64,000 bases of DNA, taken from NCBI RefSeq assembly GCF_021869535.1, contig NW_026262668.1, positions 75,413,558 through 75,477,557 of the forward strand, written 5' to 3'. Source of the stretch: Mytilus californianus. Taxonomy: Eukaryota > Mollusca > Bivalvia > Mytilida > Mytilidae. The notes beneath the pieces are model-generated. The model was not told the DNA's origin. It saw only the letters and a list, made by a program, of their open reading frames with translations, and did not search any database. The position numbers were made by a program, and so were the translations under genes. Every line of letters starts with the position of its first letter. The stretch's first letter is position 1. Below are positions 1-64,000 of the stretch, in pieces.

Positions 1-34
1 TATGTATAAAGTAATGGTTAATGAACAATAAAGA

Positions 35-109
35 TAATTTAAAACAGTGTAAGGGAGGTAATCCAAATACAACGTTTTGGTTACTTCCCTTACACTGCTT
101 TTAAATTAT
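35..109. repeat. Short foldback (hairpin) repeat
   Basis: Imperfect inverted arms of about 27 nt: AATTTAAAACAGTGTAAGGG on the left pairs with CCCTTACACTGCTTTTAAATT on the right, around a loop of about 20 nt. It probably derives from a miniature inverted-repeat element. Confidence 0.6.
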
Positions 110-299
110 GTTTAAAGAAATACATATTTATAAAGGAAGACCAGTAAAAATATCTGCAAATGTTGCATCTTTTTTTTTTACAAAAAAATCCATATGAAAG
201 ATTTGACACTATATTTTTAATTCTATTATAAAATAGATTAAGTTAGCACTATGGTAAATTTAAATGGGTAATTATGGTTGCCAACTCCATTGGAAATTT

Positions 300-1045
300 G
301 AATTGAGATTATGACCATATCTTGAGGGAAAGAATTTTTTTTGGGGAAAAAAGGGGGGGGGGGATAAAAAGAAATTGTGGGGGGTCAATTTTTTCTCATT
401 TCAGATTTCAGAAATTAAAAAGAATTATTCTTCAAATATTATTTTTTTTTCAAATTTCAAATATTGAAAAATTTCAAGAAGTAATCTTTAATTGCACAGT
501 ATGGCGCATTGTTTGTAAAATCTTTGATCACATTTATTTATTTGTTATGCCGAATCTAACAGTGTATTTAGATTTTTAATTTTGGGTCCAGTTTTCAAAT
601 TGGTCTACATTAAGGTCCAAAGGGTCCAAAATTAAACTTTGTTTGATTTTAGCAAAAATTGAATTATTGGGGTTCTTTGATATGCTGAATCTAAACATGT
701 GTTTAGATTTTTGATTATGGGCCCAGTTTTCAAGTTTGTCCAAGTTGGGGTCCAAAATTAAACTTTGTTTGATTTCAACAAAAATTGAAAATATGGGGTT
801 CTTTGATATGCTGAATCTAACCATGTATTTTGATTTTGGACATTGGACCATAATAGGTAAATTAAAAAAATTCAAGTTCTTAGACCACATTCTTTCTGTG
901 TCAGAAACCTATGCTGTGTCAAATATTTAATAACAATCCAAATTCAGAGCTGTATCAAGCTTGAATGTTGTGTCCATACTTGCCCCAACTGTTCAGGGTT
1001 CGACCTCTGCGGTCGTATCAAGCTGCGCCCCAGCGAAGCATTTTA
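300..1045 (-). repeat. Family B element fragment (GATACGACCGCAG end), minus strand
   Basis: Reading the minus strand from 1045, the sequence starts ATGCTTCGCTGGGGCGCAGC, passes TTGATACGACCGCAGAGGTC and continues into two to three copies of a 137-bp unit (CATATCAAAGAACCCC and GGTCCAAA motifs). The same order occurs at 13346, 26489 and 50320. It joins the 1046-1712 element at the same nucleotide as the copy at 26489. The distal end is decayed and not identifiable. Confidence 0.65.
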
Positions 1046-1712
1046 TTGGTTATTATCTTGAATATTATTATAGATAGAGATAAACTGTAAACAGCAATAA
1101 ATAGATAGAGATAAACTGTAAACAGCAATAATGTTCAGCAAAGTAAGATCTACAAATAAGTCGACATGACCAAAATTGTCAGTCGACCCCCTTTAGGAGT
1201 TATTGCCCTTTATAGTCAATTTTTAACAATTTTTCGTAAATTTTTGTAATCTTTTACAAAAATCTTCTTCTCTGAAACTACTGAGACGAATTTAACCATA
1301 CTTGGCCATAATCATTATTAGGGTATCTTGTTTAAAAAATTTGTCCGATGACCCCGCCTTCCAACCATCATGGCTGACTTGGTTAAAAATAGAACATAGG
1401 GGTAAAATGCAGTTTTTGGTTTATATCTCTGAAACTAAAGCATTAAGAGCAAATCTGACAGGTGGCAAAAATGTTCATCAGATTTAGATTTATCTATCCT
1501 GAAATTTTCAGACGAATCCCACAACCTGTTGTTGGGTTGCTGCCCCTGAGTTAGTAATTTTACAGAAATTTTACAGTTTTTTGTTATTATCTTAGATATC
1601 ATTATAATATCTAATATCTAATACTATTAATTATGATTTTAACCTTATTTTACATGATTTCCAAAGCATCAGTAAATACAGGTGAGCGACACAGGCTCTT
1701 GAGAGCCTCTAG
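1046..1712 (-). repeat. Family R (GCTCACCTG) element, 5' part, minus strand
   Basis: This is the reverse complement of the first halves of the copies at 25853 and 47630. It begins at 1712 with CTAGAGGCTCTCAAGAGCCT, a small hairpin, followed by GTGTCGCTCACCTG. It is followed downstream by the family B segment at 300-1045. Confidence 0.7.
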
Positions 1713-1717
1713 TTTTG

Positions 1718-2130
1718 TCATGCTTGAATATATTGATTTGATGATTGGTTTATAGTTTTATCATGACAAGTTACAGATCAAGTTCGAATGTTGTTCCAGT
1801 CTAACGATTTTGTGCAGAGTTATGGTCCTTGGACTTAGAAAATTCACTCAAATAATCAGTATTCATCACTTTTTTTCATCATGCTTGAAGATATTGATTT
1901 GATAATTGGTATATAGGTTTATCATGACAAGTTACAAATCAAGTTTGAATTTTGTTCCGGTCTGATGATTTTGTGCAGAGTTATGGTCCTTGGACTTGGA
2001 AAATTCACTTAAATAATCAATTTTCCACATTTTTTTTCGTCATGCTTGAAGATATTGACTTGATATTTTTTATATAGTTTACACCATGACAAGCTATAGA
2101 TCAAGTTACCATTTTGTTCCAGTACAATGA
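1718..2130. repeat. Tandem array, ~160-bp unit, about 2.5 copies
   Basis: The motif CATGCTTGAATATATTGATTTGA recurs near 1722, 1880 and 2041, each followed by TATCATGACAAGTTAC and by GAGTTATGGTCCTTGGACTT in the first two. No coding potential was seen. Confidence 0.7.
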
Positions 2131-2399
2131 ATTTTTAACCAGTATGGGACTATGTATTGCCAGGCAATACTCACAGAATGCTTGTTTTAAAAATCTTGTA
2201 ACATTGATATTTGAAAAAAATGTTAATCTTTGCTGTATATTGATAAAAGCAAGAAAAGTCTCTCCTGCTTTGATTTTATATTGAAAGTCCATAAGATACA
2301 TTAATGGTTTTAATACAAGTATCACAATGATCCATGTAAAAGAGGTCAAGTTCATATGAACCCTGCCAGATAGACATGTATGTCTTACAATCATTCTAT

Positions 2400-3245
2400 A
2401 CACCAAATATAGTCATCCTACATGAAATGGACCAAACCACGAAAACTTCACCTTGACCAATGAATTATGAAAATGAGGTTATGGTAAGATGATACCTGCC
2501 AGGCAGACCATACACCTAACAATCATTCCATACACCAAATATAGTTGACCTATTCCTTATAGTCTACAAAAAACAGATCAAACAATGAAAACTTAATATT
2601 AACAAATGAACCATGAAAATGAGTTAAAGATCAGACGAACACTGTCAGGCAGACATGTACACCTTATATTCATTCCATGCATCAAATATAGTTGCATTGA
2701 ACAATGAACCATGAAAATGAGGTCAAGGTCAGATGAACCCAGCCAAACAGACATGTACACCTTACAATTATTATTCCATACACCAAATACAGTTGACCAA
2801 TTGCTTATAGTATTTAAGAAGAGGACCTAACTACTGAAACTTAACATAGACTGATGAACCATGAAAATGAGGTCAAAGTCAGATGAAACCTGCCAGACTG
2901 ACATGTACACCTTACAATCATTCCATACACAAAGTATAGTTGACCTATTGCTTATAGGATTAGAAAAACTTACTAAGACACAAAAAACTAATATTGACCA
3001 ATAAACCATGAAAACTAGGTCAAGGTCAGATGAAACCTGCCAGACTGACATGCACATGAGGTCAAGGTCAGATGAAGCCTGCCAAACAGATATGTAAAAC
3101 TTGCAATCATTCCATACACCAAAATAAAGTTGACCTATTGCTTATTGTATCTAAGAAATAAACTTAACCAGGAAAACTGAACATTGACCAATGAACCCTG
3201 CCAAACAGATATGTCAAGCTTACAATCATTCCATACACCATATTC
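2400..3245. repeat. Tandem array, ~140-150-bp unit (ATGAAAATGAGGTCAAGGTC)
   Basis: Repeated blocks contain ATGAACCATGAAAATGAGGTC, AGATGAACCCTGCCA, CAGACATGTACACCTTACAA and CCATACACCAAATATAGTTGACC. The same unit forms the array at 52600-53470, so this is a dispersed satellite-like family. Confidence 0.75.
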
Positions 3246-3255
3246 CAGATATGGC

Positions 3256-3299
3256 CACTGATATATTATATATATAGTCTCTATATAATATATCAGTGA
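3256..3299. repeat. Perfect-arm AT hairpin
   Basis: CACTGATATATTATATA pairs with TATATAATATATCAGTG around a loop containing GTCTC. It is an isolated 44-bp stem-loop at the edge of the preceding tandem array. Confidence 0.55.
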
Positions 3300-3431
3300 T
3301 CGCTGTGGATAGTAAACTTGGAATTGATAGTAAATAGCAAATACAAGTTATATCTAGTATATTTATGTTCATATACAGAAAAACCTGAAATTAATAGAAA
3401 ACCAAAAAAAAACAGATTTTGGAAAAAAGGG

Positions 3432-3755
3432 GGAGGGCTGCGCCATTAGTGCATGATACGCTCGTCCCTTTTTCAATAGATATAAACCAGTCACCAAAGT
3501 TTCATGAAAACTGCTCAAAGCATTTTTGAGTAATTGTCCAAAAACTGGAAAATCCCCCTTTTTTAATGAATAAAACCCCATAACTCGGAAACGTAAAATC
3601 CAAAATTTATAAAAATCGAAAGGGAGCTCACGTCGATAGATATAAATAATTCACCCAAGTTTCATGCAAATTGGTTAAAGTGTTTTTGAGTTATTGTCGG
3701 ACATGTTGATGACGGACAACGGTATACCATAATACGTCCCGTAAACGGGCGTATA
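3432..3755 (+). mobile_element. Family A element with ATACGCCCGT-type inverted ends
   Basis: It starts GGGCTGCGCCATTAGTGCAT then GATACGCTCGT and ends CGTCCCGTAAACGGGCGTAT. The interior has short repeated blocks (CAAAGTTTCATG, AAAACTGG). A second copy is at 19690-19960 and a fragment at 55330-55560. It is non-coding. The terminal pair ATACGCCCGT/ACGGGCGTAT resembles the ATACGACCGCA pair of family B. Confidence 0.6.
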
Positions 3756-4280
3756 AAAATTGTCCTGTCCCCAAGTACCTATGACCTGTTTTGGTAATAT
3801 TCTATACAAAGCACAAAAATATCGTCATTCACCTCAAAAGCTTACCAAACCTTTAAACAGACTTATTCAGACTGAATAAAATAAAGTTAGGATACTGTTG
3901 TCAAGTCATTGGAGATGGCATTTTTTGGAATTAATATTGATACACTTAAAGGATATTTGCATCGGAAATAAACACATTTATTCTAAAACCAGTTTTTGGC
4001 ATAATACAGGTTATGTTCTTCTTGTATAATTTATGATGGCATGTTACTAAACACCTAACGGGAGGGATTTTGCTTGATTTTCATATGATGAAAACATAAT
4101 CTATCGATCCGTTCAATTGAGGTCTGGAGCTGGCATGTCAGTAACTGCTAGTAGTCCTTTGTTAATTAATGTTGATTATTGTCATTTTGCTAGTTTTTCT
4201 GTTACCTATTCTAACATCAGACTTCCTTTAAACGCAGTTTTACTGTGCGTATTTCTGTGCGTTTGTTTATTCCACATTGG
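3756..4280. other. No recognisable gene or repeat
   Basis: AT-rich sequence without an open frame of note, and I saw no repeat shared with the rest of the window. Confidence 0.5.
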
Positions 4281-4615
4281 CTAGAGGTATAGGGGGAGAG
4301 TTGAACTCTCACAAAACATGTTCAACACTGCTCCATTTATGTGCCTATCCCAAGTCTGGAACCTTTAGCCTCTATGAGTCTTGTGTATTTTTTTAAATTT
4401 TGGTTCATTTATATGTTTTGGAGTTTAGTATGGCGTCCATTACAATGAACTAGTATACTGTTGTTTAGGGGACAGCTGGAGCCTGCCTTTCGGGGGCAGG
4501 ATTTTCTTGCTGCGTTGAAGACCCATTGGTGGCATTGGGTTGTTTTCTGCTCTTTGGTCCGGTTTTATTTTCTTCTCCGTTTTTATTCTCCAATTCTATT
4601 TGATGGCTATCACTC
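4281..4615 (+). repeat. Interspersed repeat fragment (family M relative)
   Basis: It contains GGGGGAGAGTTGAACTCTCA, ACATGTTCAACACTGC, TGTGCCTATCCCAAGTCTGG and GGCATTGGGTTGTTTTCTGC. The same order of motifs appears near 55790. It is probably a decayed retroelement or SINE-like copy of a common mollusc repeat; the class is uncertain. Confidence 0.5.
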
Positions 4616-5268
4616 CTACAGAGTCTACTAACAATTTCGGCAAAATATATAGTAAGACTGCTTTATAAGTAAACATTTAGTATATAAGGTATATAGATCA
4701 AGAGGTGTACTTGTCCCTTTTGAAGGGTCATCTGTTCTTTATTTCTGGTACCTCATTTCAATGGTTCAATAATGTACATTAAATTTTCTTCTGAACTAGT
4801 TTCTTGTTTACTACTAGTAGGAGATGAACTATATTTGGTCTATAGAATCATTGAAAGAACCTATCTGTCCATCTGACTTTGATCTCATTAAATCCCCAGC
4901 GGTTAAAAGAGATTGGGATGTCCTTGATAAAAATTTTCGCAAAATAACTTTATTGTGCACCTTCTATTTTGGTTTTGATTCAAGTTGTTTTTTGGGTTTC
5001 ATTTAGCAAATTATTGACCAACATTGCTTTATCTGGGAGTTACCAGTTTTGTATCTACAACTCCACTTAAACCCTGTACTGCCTTTTTTTGAAAAGGTGG
5101 AGGTATGATAAGGCCACTTTTTTTACCCATTGAATTCAAAAATCAACTACAGAGGTGATCTAGAGATCCAATAAACCGAGTTTCTGTAGCAGCATACTGT
5201 CAAATTTCATAAGCTGTAATGTTTTTGCAATAGTTCAAAGGCATATACCATGCAGAAAAAGAACTTGG
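4616..5268. other. No recognisable gene or repeat
   Basis: Only an isolated 60-residue open frame (4824-5006), with no recognisable domain and no supporting context. Confidence 0.45.
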
Positions 5269-5276
5269 CTTTTTTT

Positions 5277-6175
5277 TAGGGATGTCAACTGGGTGAACAA
5301 TTACTAATCGAATTGGTTTTATAGAGCGATACTCGAGTACTCCCTCGGGAATATATCTACAACACGAATACACAAAAACTCGTATTTTATATTCAGTGGT
5401 TGGTTGTTCAACGGATGAAAAACTATCTACACAAGTATCTGGAACAAGGAATTACACACCATAATTAATAGCTCATTACTACAAGTACTAATTAAGTAAA
5501 AAACAATAATCTAAATAAAATAATTAAATGAACACCTATTTAAAAATTATAACAAGGAAAAACCATATCAAACAATAGTATTTGGTAATTGTTAAGAAAA
5601 CAAATTCAATATTTACATAGGCATAAGGATTAGAAGTTTAATGATTCACTAGGGGTCACCAGAGGATGCAACAAATTTATTTGGAAACATTTTCTTGTCA
5701 ACTATTATTGGGGACAGTCAGTTTTGCAGCTTTGTAAATTACAGTCTTGCAGACGAAAATATTTGCTCTGACGGTACCAATGTGACCGAAAGGCTAAGAC
5801 ATGTTTAGTTTAAAGTGTTAGCCTAGGTATAGCCCACGTCATCTTCGCTAGCCATGGATTACGATCCAGTCCCCTCGGGAAGGAGGACTGGATCGTAATC
5901 CTTGGCTAGCGAAGATGAGCCCATGTATTTTCGTAGGCATTTTAAATGACAATTTAGCATTAGCATTCGAAACAAAATGTATTTTATTTACTAGTATGAT
6001 TAATCAGTGATGCCTTATTAATTTTATGAAAGAGGTTCTCAAGAAGATAAATTTTATATAAAGAAGACAGCAATATTCTAACAGGAAACCGATTAGTCGA
6101 GTATCATTTTGGTATTTTCGATACTCGGTACCACCGAGCGATACTCGAATACTCGAGTACTCGTTCACATCCCTA
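5277..6175. mobile_element. hAT-type non-autonomous element, 899 bp, with 8-bp target duplication
   Basis: The ends are TAGGGATGT...TGAAC and GTTCACATCCCTA, flanked on both sides by CTTTTTTT (5269-5276 and 6176-6183). Subterminal repeats GCGATACTCGAGTACTC recur near both ends. An 8-bp duplication with TAGGGATG termini is typical of hAT elements. There is no transposase frame. An 80-bp hairpin is nested at 5839-5918. Confidence 0.8.
5839..5918. mobile_element. 80-bp hairpin MITE nested in the hAT element
   Basis: Arms of 34 nt (TCATCTTCGCTAGCCATGGA onward) pair with 5885-5918 with very few mismatches, around a 12-nt loop. It is flanked by GCCCACG on the left and GCCCATG on the right, a probable 7-bp target duplication with one change. 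Confidence 0.7.
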
Positions 6176-6787
6176 CTTTTTTTATTTAAATTCAGGTCAG
6201 GTGCTCACCTGAATGCTGATTTTTAGACAAATAAACAAAACAATCAAGTATTTATTTCAATTTATAAAGGGATAAAATAGTAAAATCATTTAACAAAGGG
6301 GTATAACTCTGGTTTAAACCTTTTAAAGTTTTGGGACTGTTCTTCTGTTGAGAGGTCCAAAATATCAATTTCAAAAAGTCTTTTCTCCATTTATCATCCA
6401 GAAACCACAAAATTTTGAATATTTCCAACAAGAGCATTCCTGTATACTCCTAATTTTGTAGAGTGAGGGTAGTTGGGGTATAAAAAGTATTATAAATCAA
6501 CCAAATAACATCCTTCAGAAGTTCATAAGACATTAACTTCTTATATATTTAGTGCAAAACAGCAAAAACTGCCAAAATCGCCTTATTTTGAGATCTTGTC
6601 ATTGATATGAGCAAAAGTTTTACCTATACAAATTAGTTTGCTATTACTGTGACTTGACTAAGTATTACTCTCCACCAATTGCAGTTTATTAAAAATTCTG
6701 ACCAAATTACAAATTGTTTTATCAAACCAAACTGTTCAACTGGTCAGAAATTTTAATGACCTGCTGTAGAAATACACAAGTCGTGAA
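6176..6787. other. No recognisable gene or repeat
   Basis: AT-rich, with short open frames that show no recognisable motif. Confidence 0.4.
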
Positions 6788-6800
6788 AGTGCAAGATGAT

Positions 6801-7070
6801 TTGATTTGATTTTGATTTGATTTTTGGTGTTTTAACGCCACTTTTAAGCACCGCTTTTGAGGTATTTCGTGGCAGCCAGTTTTTATTGGTGGAGGAAGCC
6901 AGAGTGCCCGGGGAAAACCACTGACCTTCGATAGGAAAACTGACAATCCTAGTCAATTAAGATTGGAGTCGAGTGCACCCGCACGAGCGGGGTTCGAACT
7001 CACAACCTCAGTGTTGACTGGCTAGTGATTACAGTAGTAACTACTTAGACCACTCGGCCACCGAGGCCCC
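6801..7070 (-). mobile_element. tRNA-derived SINE with perfect 13-bp target duplication
   Basis: The head on the minus strand has the Pol III A box TGGCCGAGTGG (7060-7050) and a B box GAGTTCGAACCC (7001-6990). A conserved body follows (GTGGTTTTCCCCGGGCACTC, GGCTTCCTCCACCA, GGCGTTAAAACACCAA) and a GATTTTGATTTGA tail. AGTGCAAGATGAT flanks it at 6788-6800 and 7071-7083 without a mismatch, so the insertion is fairly young. The head is Leu/Ser-tRNA-like. The body resembles conserved-core SINEs of molluscs, but I cannot fix the named subfamily. Confidence 0.92.
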
Positions 7071-7083
7071 AGTGCAAGATGAT

Positions 7084-8545
7084 GAATGCTATTAGACTTC
7101 AAATTTTTATCATCAAATGATCTGGACTGAGTATGTCCTGGGTCTACTGTATTGTTATAGCCATAAAGACAGACACTGAAACTGATTATTTTAAGAGGGA
7201 CTTATTTCAGGAACTGTGCCTAGATTCTGAGTCCCTAAAGAGAATTGCTGGTTCTCTAGGACTCACGAAATTCCACTTCTATAAATAAAATTCATATGCT
7301 CTGTATTAGAAACTAGAAAAAGTCCCAATCACAAATATTTTAGGGCGTTGGTTTTCTACTTTTGAACTAAATATAAAGGTATTACTTCCAATGTACTTCT
7401 TTCAAAATGTTCAGTAATGTTTTCAATGAACAGTTGAAAAGGCAAGAGCAGCCACCTGGACAAACAACAGTTTACGTCTCTGTGTTAGTGATTTGATCCA
7501 GTGGCTCCCAAGGTCTGCTGGTGTTTTCAGATATTACTGGACCAGCTCAGGACCAAAAAAAAAAAATTAAAACAAACTGACTTGTAATTTTATTCACATC
7601 CAACTTCAAAATCCTATTCCAACTGTCCATTTCACTTACCTATCCTTTGAATCGTTTTTATATAACACATTATCTATTTCTTTCACTGCCCTTCGACCAA
7701 TTTCAGAGCAAGTATATTGTTTGTCTATATACATGTCTGAGACATCATATTTTTGTATACAATGATCAATGTTAAACCGGCATTTTCATCCGAATTTATC
7801 ATTCATCTTTTAAAGCACAACAAGGATTCTGATAATTACCCAGGCTTTTGATCAATTGTTTTACCACACCTGTTATCTGTTGGACAATTTGTAAACTACA
7901 CAATGAGACAAAAAAAAAAAAAAATGGAAAAGGGATGCTGACGGTTGAATTTTAAATTATTTTATTTAATAAATTTATTTCAGACACCTGGTCAGTGATG
8001 CAACAGAAAATTACTGGACTTTTGCCAATGTCCAATGTTTACAGTAAATAGAAAATTTTGAATTAAATAAGATAGATTTGTAAGATAGGATATAAAAAAT
8101 TAATGTAAACAGAAAGGGAGATATTAAAACATGAGAAAGAACACAAATGTTAGTGATTGTTTTTCTAAGCCTAACTATACATTTGTTTTTCTATCTTTGT
8201 TTCATAAAATGATGCAGACACTATTTTACAAATTGGTAACTGATCATCACAAATCTGTGTCGAGATGAGGCATGGAAAGTTGCACAGAAAGGGCAACGGC
8301 AACACTCCTGAGAACAGTTCAAGGAGTTTAGTCTTGAAACAGCTGGCAGTAAAGGATTTCAGAAGACTCCAAAAAATTACACAAATTAATCCATTCACTC
8401 ACATATATAGCATAAAAAAAGAAACAGTTAATATTATTTTAACTTTTTATTGTATGGATTAACACTTCCTAAATATAAAAATATGAAATCAAAAAATTAC
8501 AATTAAGCACCAAAATTCACAAAATGAGATTCTTGTATACAAAAA
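7084..8545. other. Downstream flank of ATIC; little recognisable
   Basis: At 7499 CAGTGGCTCCCAAGG resembles the left end of the small element at 25421, but no matching right end was found. Otherwise it is AT-rich non-coding sequence with two A homopolymers. Confidence 0.35.
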
Positions 8546-8551
8546 TTTATT
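8546..8551 (-). terminator. Candidate ATIC poly(A) signal AATAAA
   Basis: AATAAA on the minus strand about 445 nt past the stop codon. A second AATAAA lies at 8446-8451. Either would give a 3' UTR of roughly 450-560 nt. In such AT-rich DNA the hexamer also occurs by chance, so this is only a candidate. Confidence 0.35.
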
Positions 8552-8995
8552 AAAAAAATCATCTAGTAAATTTTCGAAAATATGGCACAATTTTTAAGAC
8601 AAGATACATAGTTATTTGAGCATGATAGCTATTGACAGTCAATGGAATACCAGTTATGCGTTTAGTCAAATTCCTTTAGAAAAACAAATCTGGCAAAAAT
8701 AGGAATGTAGATCTTACAGTAAATAATATTGCTTCTAAAATATGTACAAAACATTTGTAACTGAACAACCTTAAGTCACAATATACTAAGCCTGTATGGT
8801 CTCTGATATTTATGTTTTAAACAACCTGATAATGTAAAAGAGGCATCAATTTCTACTCCTAGTTATAGTGCATGACACTTTGAGTATTATAATTATAATT
8901 ACATAGATTATCATATTATGCATTTTTAAACTGAGATCATTAACAAAGAAAATAACATTGGTCCCAAACTGAAATTAAAATAAATATTTTAAATC

Positions 8996-62667
<53,672 letters not shown>

Positions 62668-62681
62668 TCTTTCTTCAGCAC

Positions 62682-62687
62682 CACGTG
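62682..62687 (-). promoter_or_regulatory. CACGTG E-box just upstream of ATIC ATG
   Basis: A canonical E-box lies 15-20 bp upstream of the start codon, within a stretch that is probably 5' UTR or core promoter. Purine-synthesis genes are often targets of Myc/Max-type bHLH factors, which bind this site. That link is inference from known biology. Confidence 0.3.
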
Positions 62688-62752
62688 GAGTTCTATTTTT
62701 GGAGGGAAATATTTTGTTATATCCTAATACCACAACACTGTGGGTTACACTA

Positions 62753-63305
62753 ATGTCCTGACAATGTCCTGACCGATATGAAAATGCTAAATAATTTTTT
62801 GTTATTGAAAGGATTGACTTGAAATTTTGAACCAAGCAAGATGACAACATTTCTGAAATAAATACAAGTAAAAAATTCAAAAAATATATTTGTAAGAATT
62901 AGAAAACTTGACCTGACCAACTTAGACACTGTCCTGACAGATATGAAAATGCTAAATACTTTTTTATTATTGAAAGGACTGACTTTAAATTTGGAACCAA
63001 GCAAGATGACAACATTTCTGAAATAAAGACAAGAAAAAAATTAACAAAAACTATTTTTAAGAGATAGAAATCTTGACCTGACCAATTTTGACTGTTGTTA
63101 ACTAATGATGTCCTGATCGACATGAAAATGCTAAATACTTTTTTTATTTTTAACAGGATTGACTTCAAATTTGAAATCAAGCAAGTTAATAACATTTATT
63201 TAATTATTATTTGAAAAAAAAATTGAAACAAAAATATTTTAAGGTTAAAAAACTTGACCTGACCAACATTAACTTTGCTGTGACTAATGTCCTGACCAAT
63301 ATAAA
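62753..63305. repeat. Tandem array, ~166-180-bp unit, just upstream of ATIC
   Basis: GTCCTGAC starts near 62765, 62931, 63110 and 63290. Each unit carries GATATGAAAATGCTAAATA, AAGCAAGATGACAACATTTC and AACTTGACCTGACCAA. It begins less than 100 bp upstream of the start codon, so it may overlap the promoter. Confidence 0.85.
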
Positions 63306-64000
63306 AAGGCACTGGCTACGGTTACATGGAAATGTAACAATAATAAAATAATTATTGTTACATTGGAGACTAATTGCCGGAATGAAGGGTTGGGTAAGGA
63401 ACCGATTAATTACGAATGTAACAATAATATTTGTGTCTACGGTTACATAACCTATTGTGGGAAAATTGGTTATATAGGGAATCACTGAAGTATGACAGGA
63501 GCGGCCCCCCTTTCATCAATAGACAATAGACAATACTTTATTATTAAACCTCAGACACATAGGTGTACAAGAGGACATCATATATACACGTATACACATT
63601 TTTATACTCAATACATTTACACTACACATAATAATGCATGCATGCATGGTAAAATACAGCAAAATGTCAATTTACAAATTACCATAACATTCAACTCAAA
63701 AAAGACAAATATAAATCATAAGTATCGTGTAAGTGTTTTTAAAAATATTGCTAAGTTTTTGTAAAGTTCTACATGACAAAATGTAAACAATTTATACATA
63801 ATGGAAGATAACTTGTTATTCTCCAATAATAAACTATTCCAAAACATCACCATTTTACGTTTAACAATAGTTTCCAAAGGGAATCTTCCGAGTTCCCCAT
63901 ACACCATATAATTTGGTGTACTGCTTCTTAATTTCAAAATATTTTTGCAAAATTGAAGGTGTATTTTCTCAATCTTTACTTTCAAATCCCCATACCTCTG
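63306..64000. other. Upstream flank; no gene recognised
   Basis: CTACGGTTACAT blocks with GTAACAATAATA repeat near 63315 and 63440. A TACACGTATACACA/TGCATGCATG simple-sequence stretch lies at 63580-63650. Short open frames here have no recognisable motif. Confidence 0.4.

Noticed and set aside
6990-7070. Possible tRNA gene from A and B boxes
   Set aside because: The two boxes belong to a SINE head with body, tail and target duplication; no proper tRNA fold was traced.

Overview
The window is eukaryotic, AT-rich, intron-rich and densely filled with repeats. Its repeat families, such as fragments ending GTCTCATTGGCAATCATACCACATC, conserved-core tRNA SINEs and GCTCACCTG/CAGGTGAGC elements, look like those of a marine bivalve. 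A mussel (Mytilidae) is my best guess; this is inference from family resemblance. There is one protein-coding gene. It lies on the minus strand and fills most of the window: ATIC (purH), the bifunctional AICAR transformylase / IMP cyclohydrolase that performs the last two steps of de novo purine synthesis. I could trace all 18 coding exons with GT-AG junctions and consistent phase, from the ATG at 62667 down to the stop at 8996. They give 593 codons, and the catalytic residues of both domains are present.

Layout. 1-8.5 kb lies downstream of the gene and holds repeats: tandem arrays, an 899-bp hAT-type element with a perfect 8-bp target duplication, and a tRNA-derived SINE with a perfect 13-bp duplication. 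9-26 kb holds ATIC exons 18 to 5, with DNA-transposon remnants in the introns: a CAGGG element with 5-bp duplication, a pogo/Tigger-like element, foldbacks and Helitron-like GCTCACCTG elements. 25.7-57.4 kb is a single 31.7-kb intron between exons 5 and 4, made of nested transposons. 57.4-62.7 kb holds exons 4 to 1, and 62.7-64 kb is the upstream flank with a tandem array.

The main discovery is in the big intron. An 8.2-kb transposon of unrecognised family (termini CAGTCAGAGCTCTGAC, 5-bp target duplications) carries a second copy of itself inserted in the opposite orientation. The outer copy (30573-47015) is flanked by TTAAA. The inner copy (37465-45686) is flanked by TTTAG and sits at the matching point inside the outer one, giving the order L-C-L'-C'. 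Its ends and interior are packed with GTCA-based motifs (TGACTT-N4-AGGTCA and relatives). No long open frame is visible in it. The pair sits inside an older hAT-like relic (30172-48790, CTTTCA duplication), so at least four levels of nesting can be read from target duplications alone. The intron of a housekeeping gene therefore carries two 6.9-kb near-identical inverted arms that any full-length pre-mRNA would transcribe as a potential double-stranded RNA.

No complete transposase, rRNA gene, functional tRNA gene or CRISPR array was found. Short open frames elsewhere are repeat-derived or antisense to ATIC exons.
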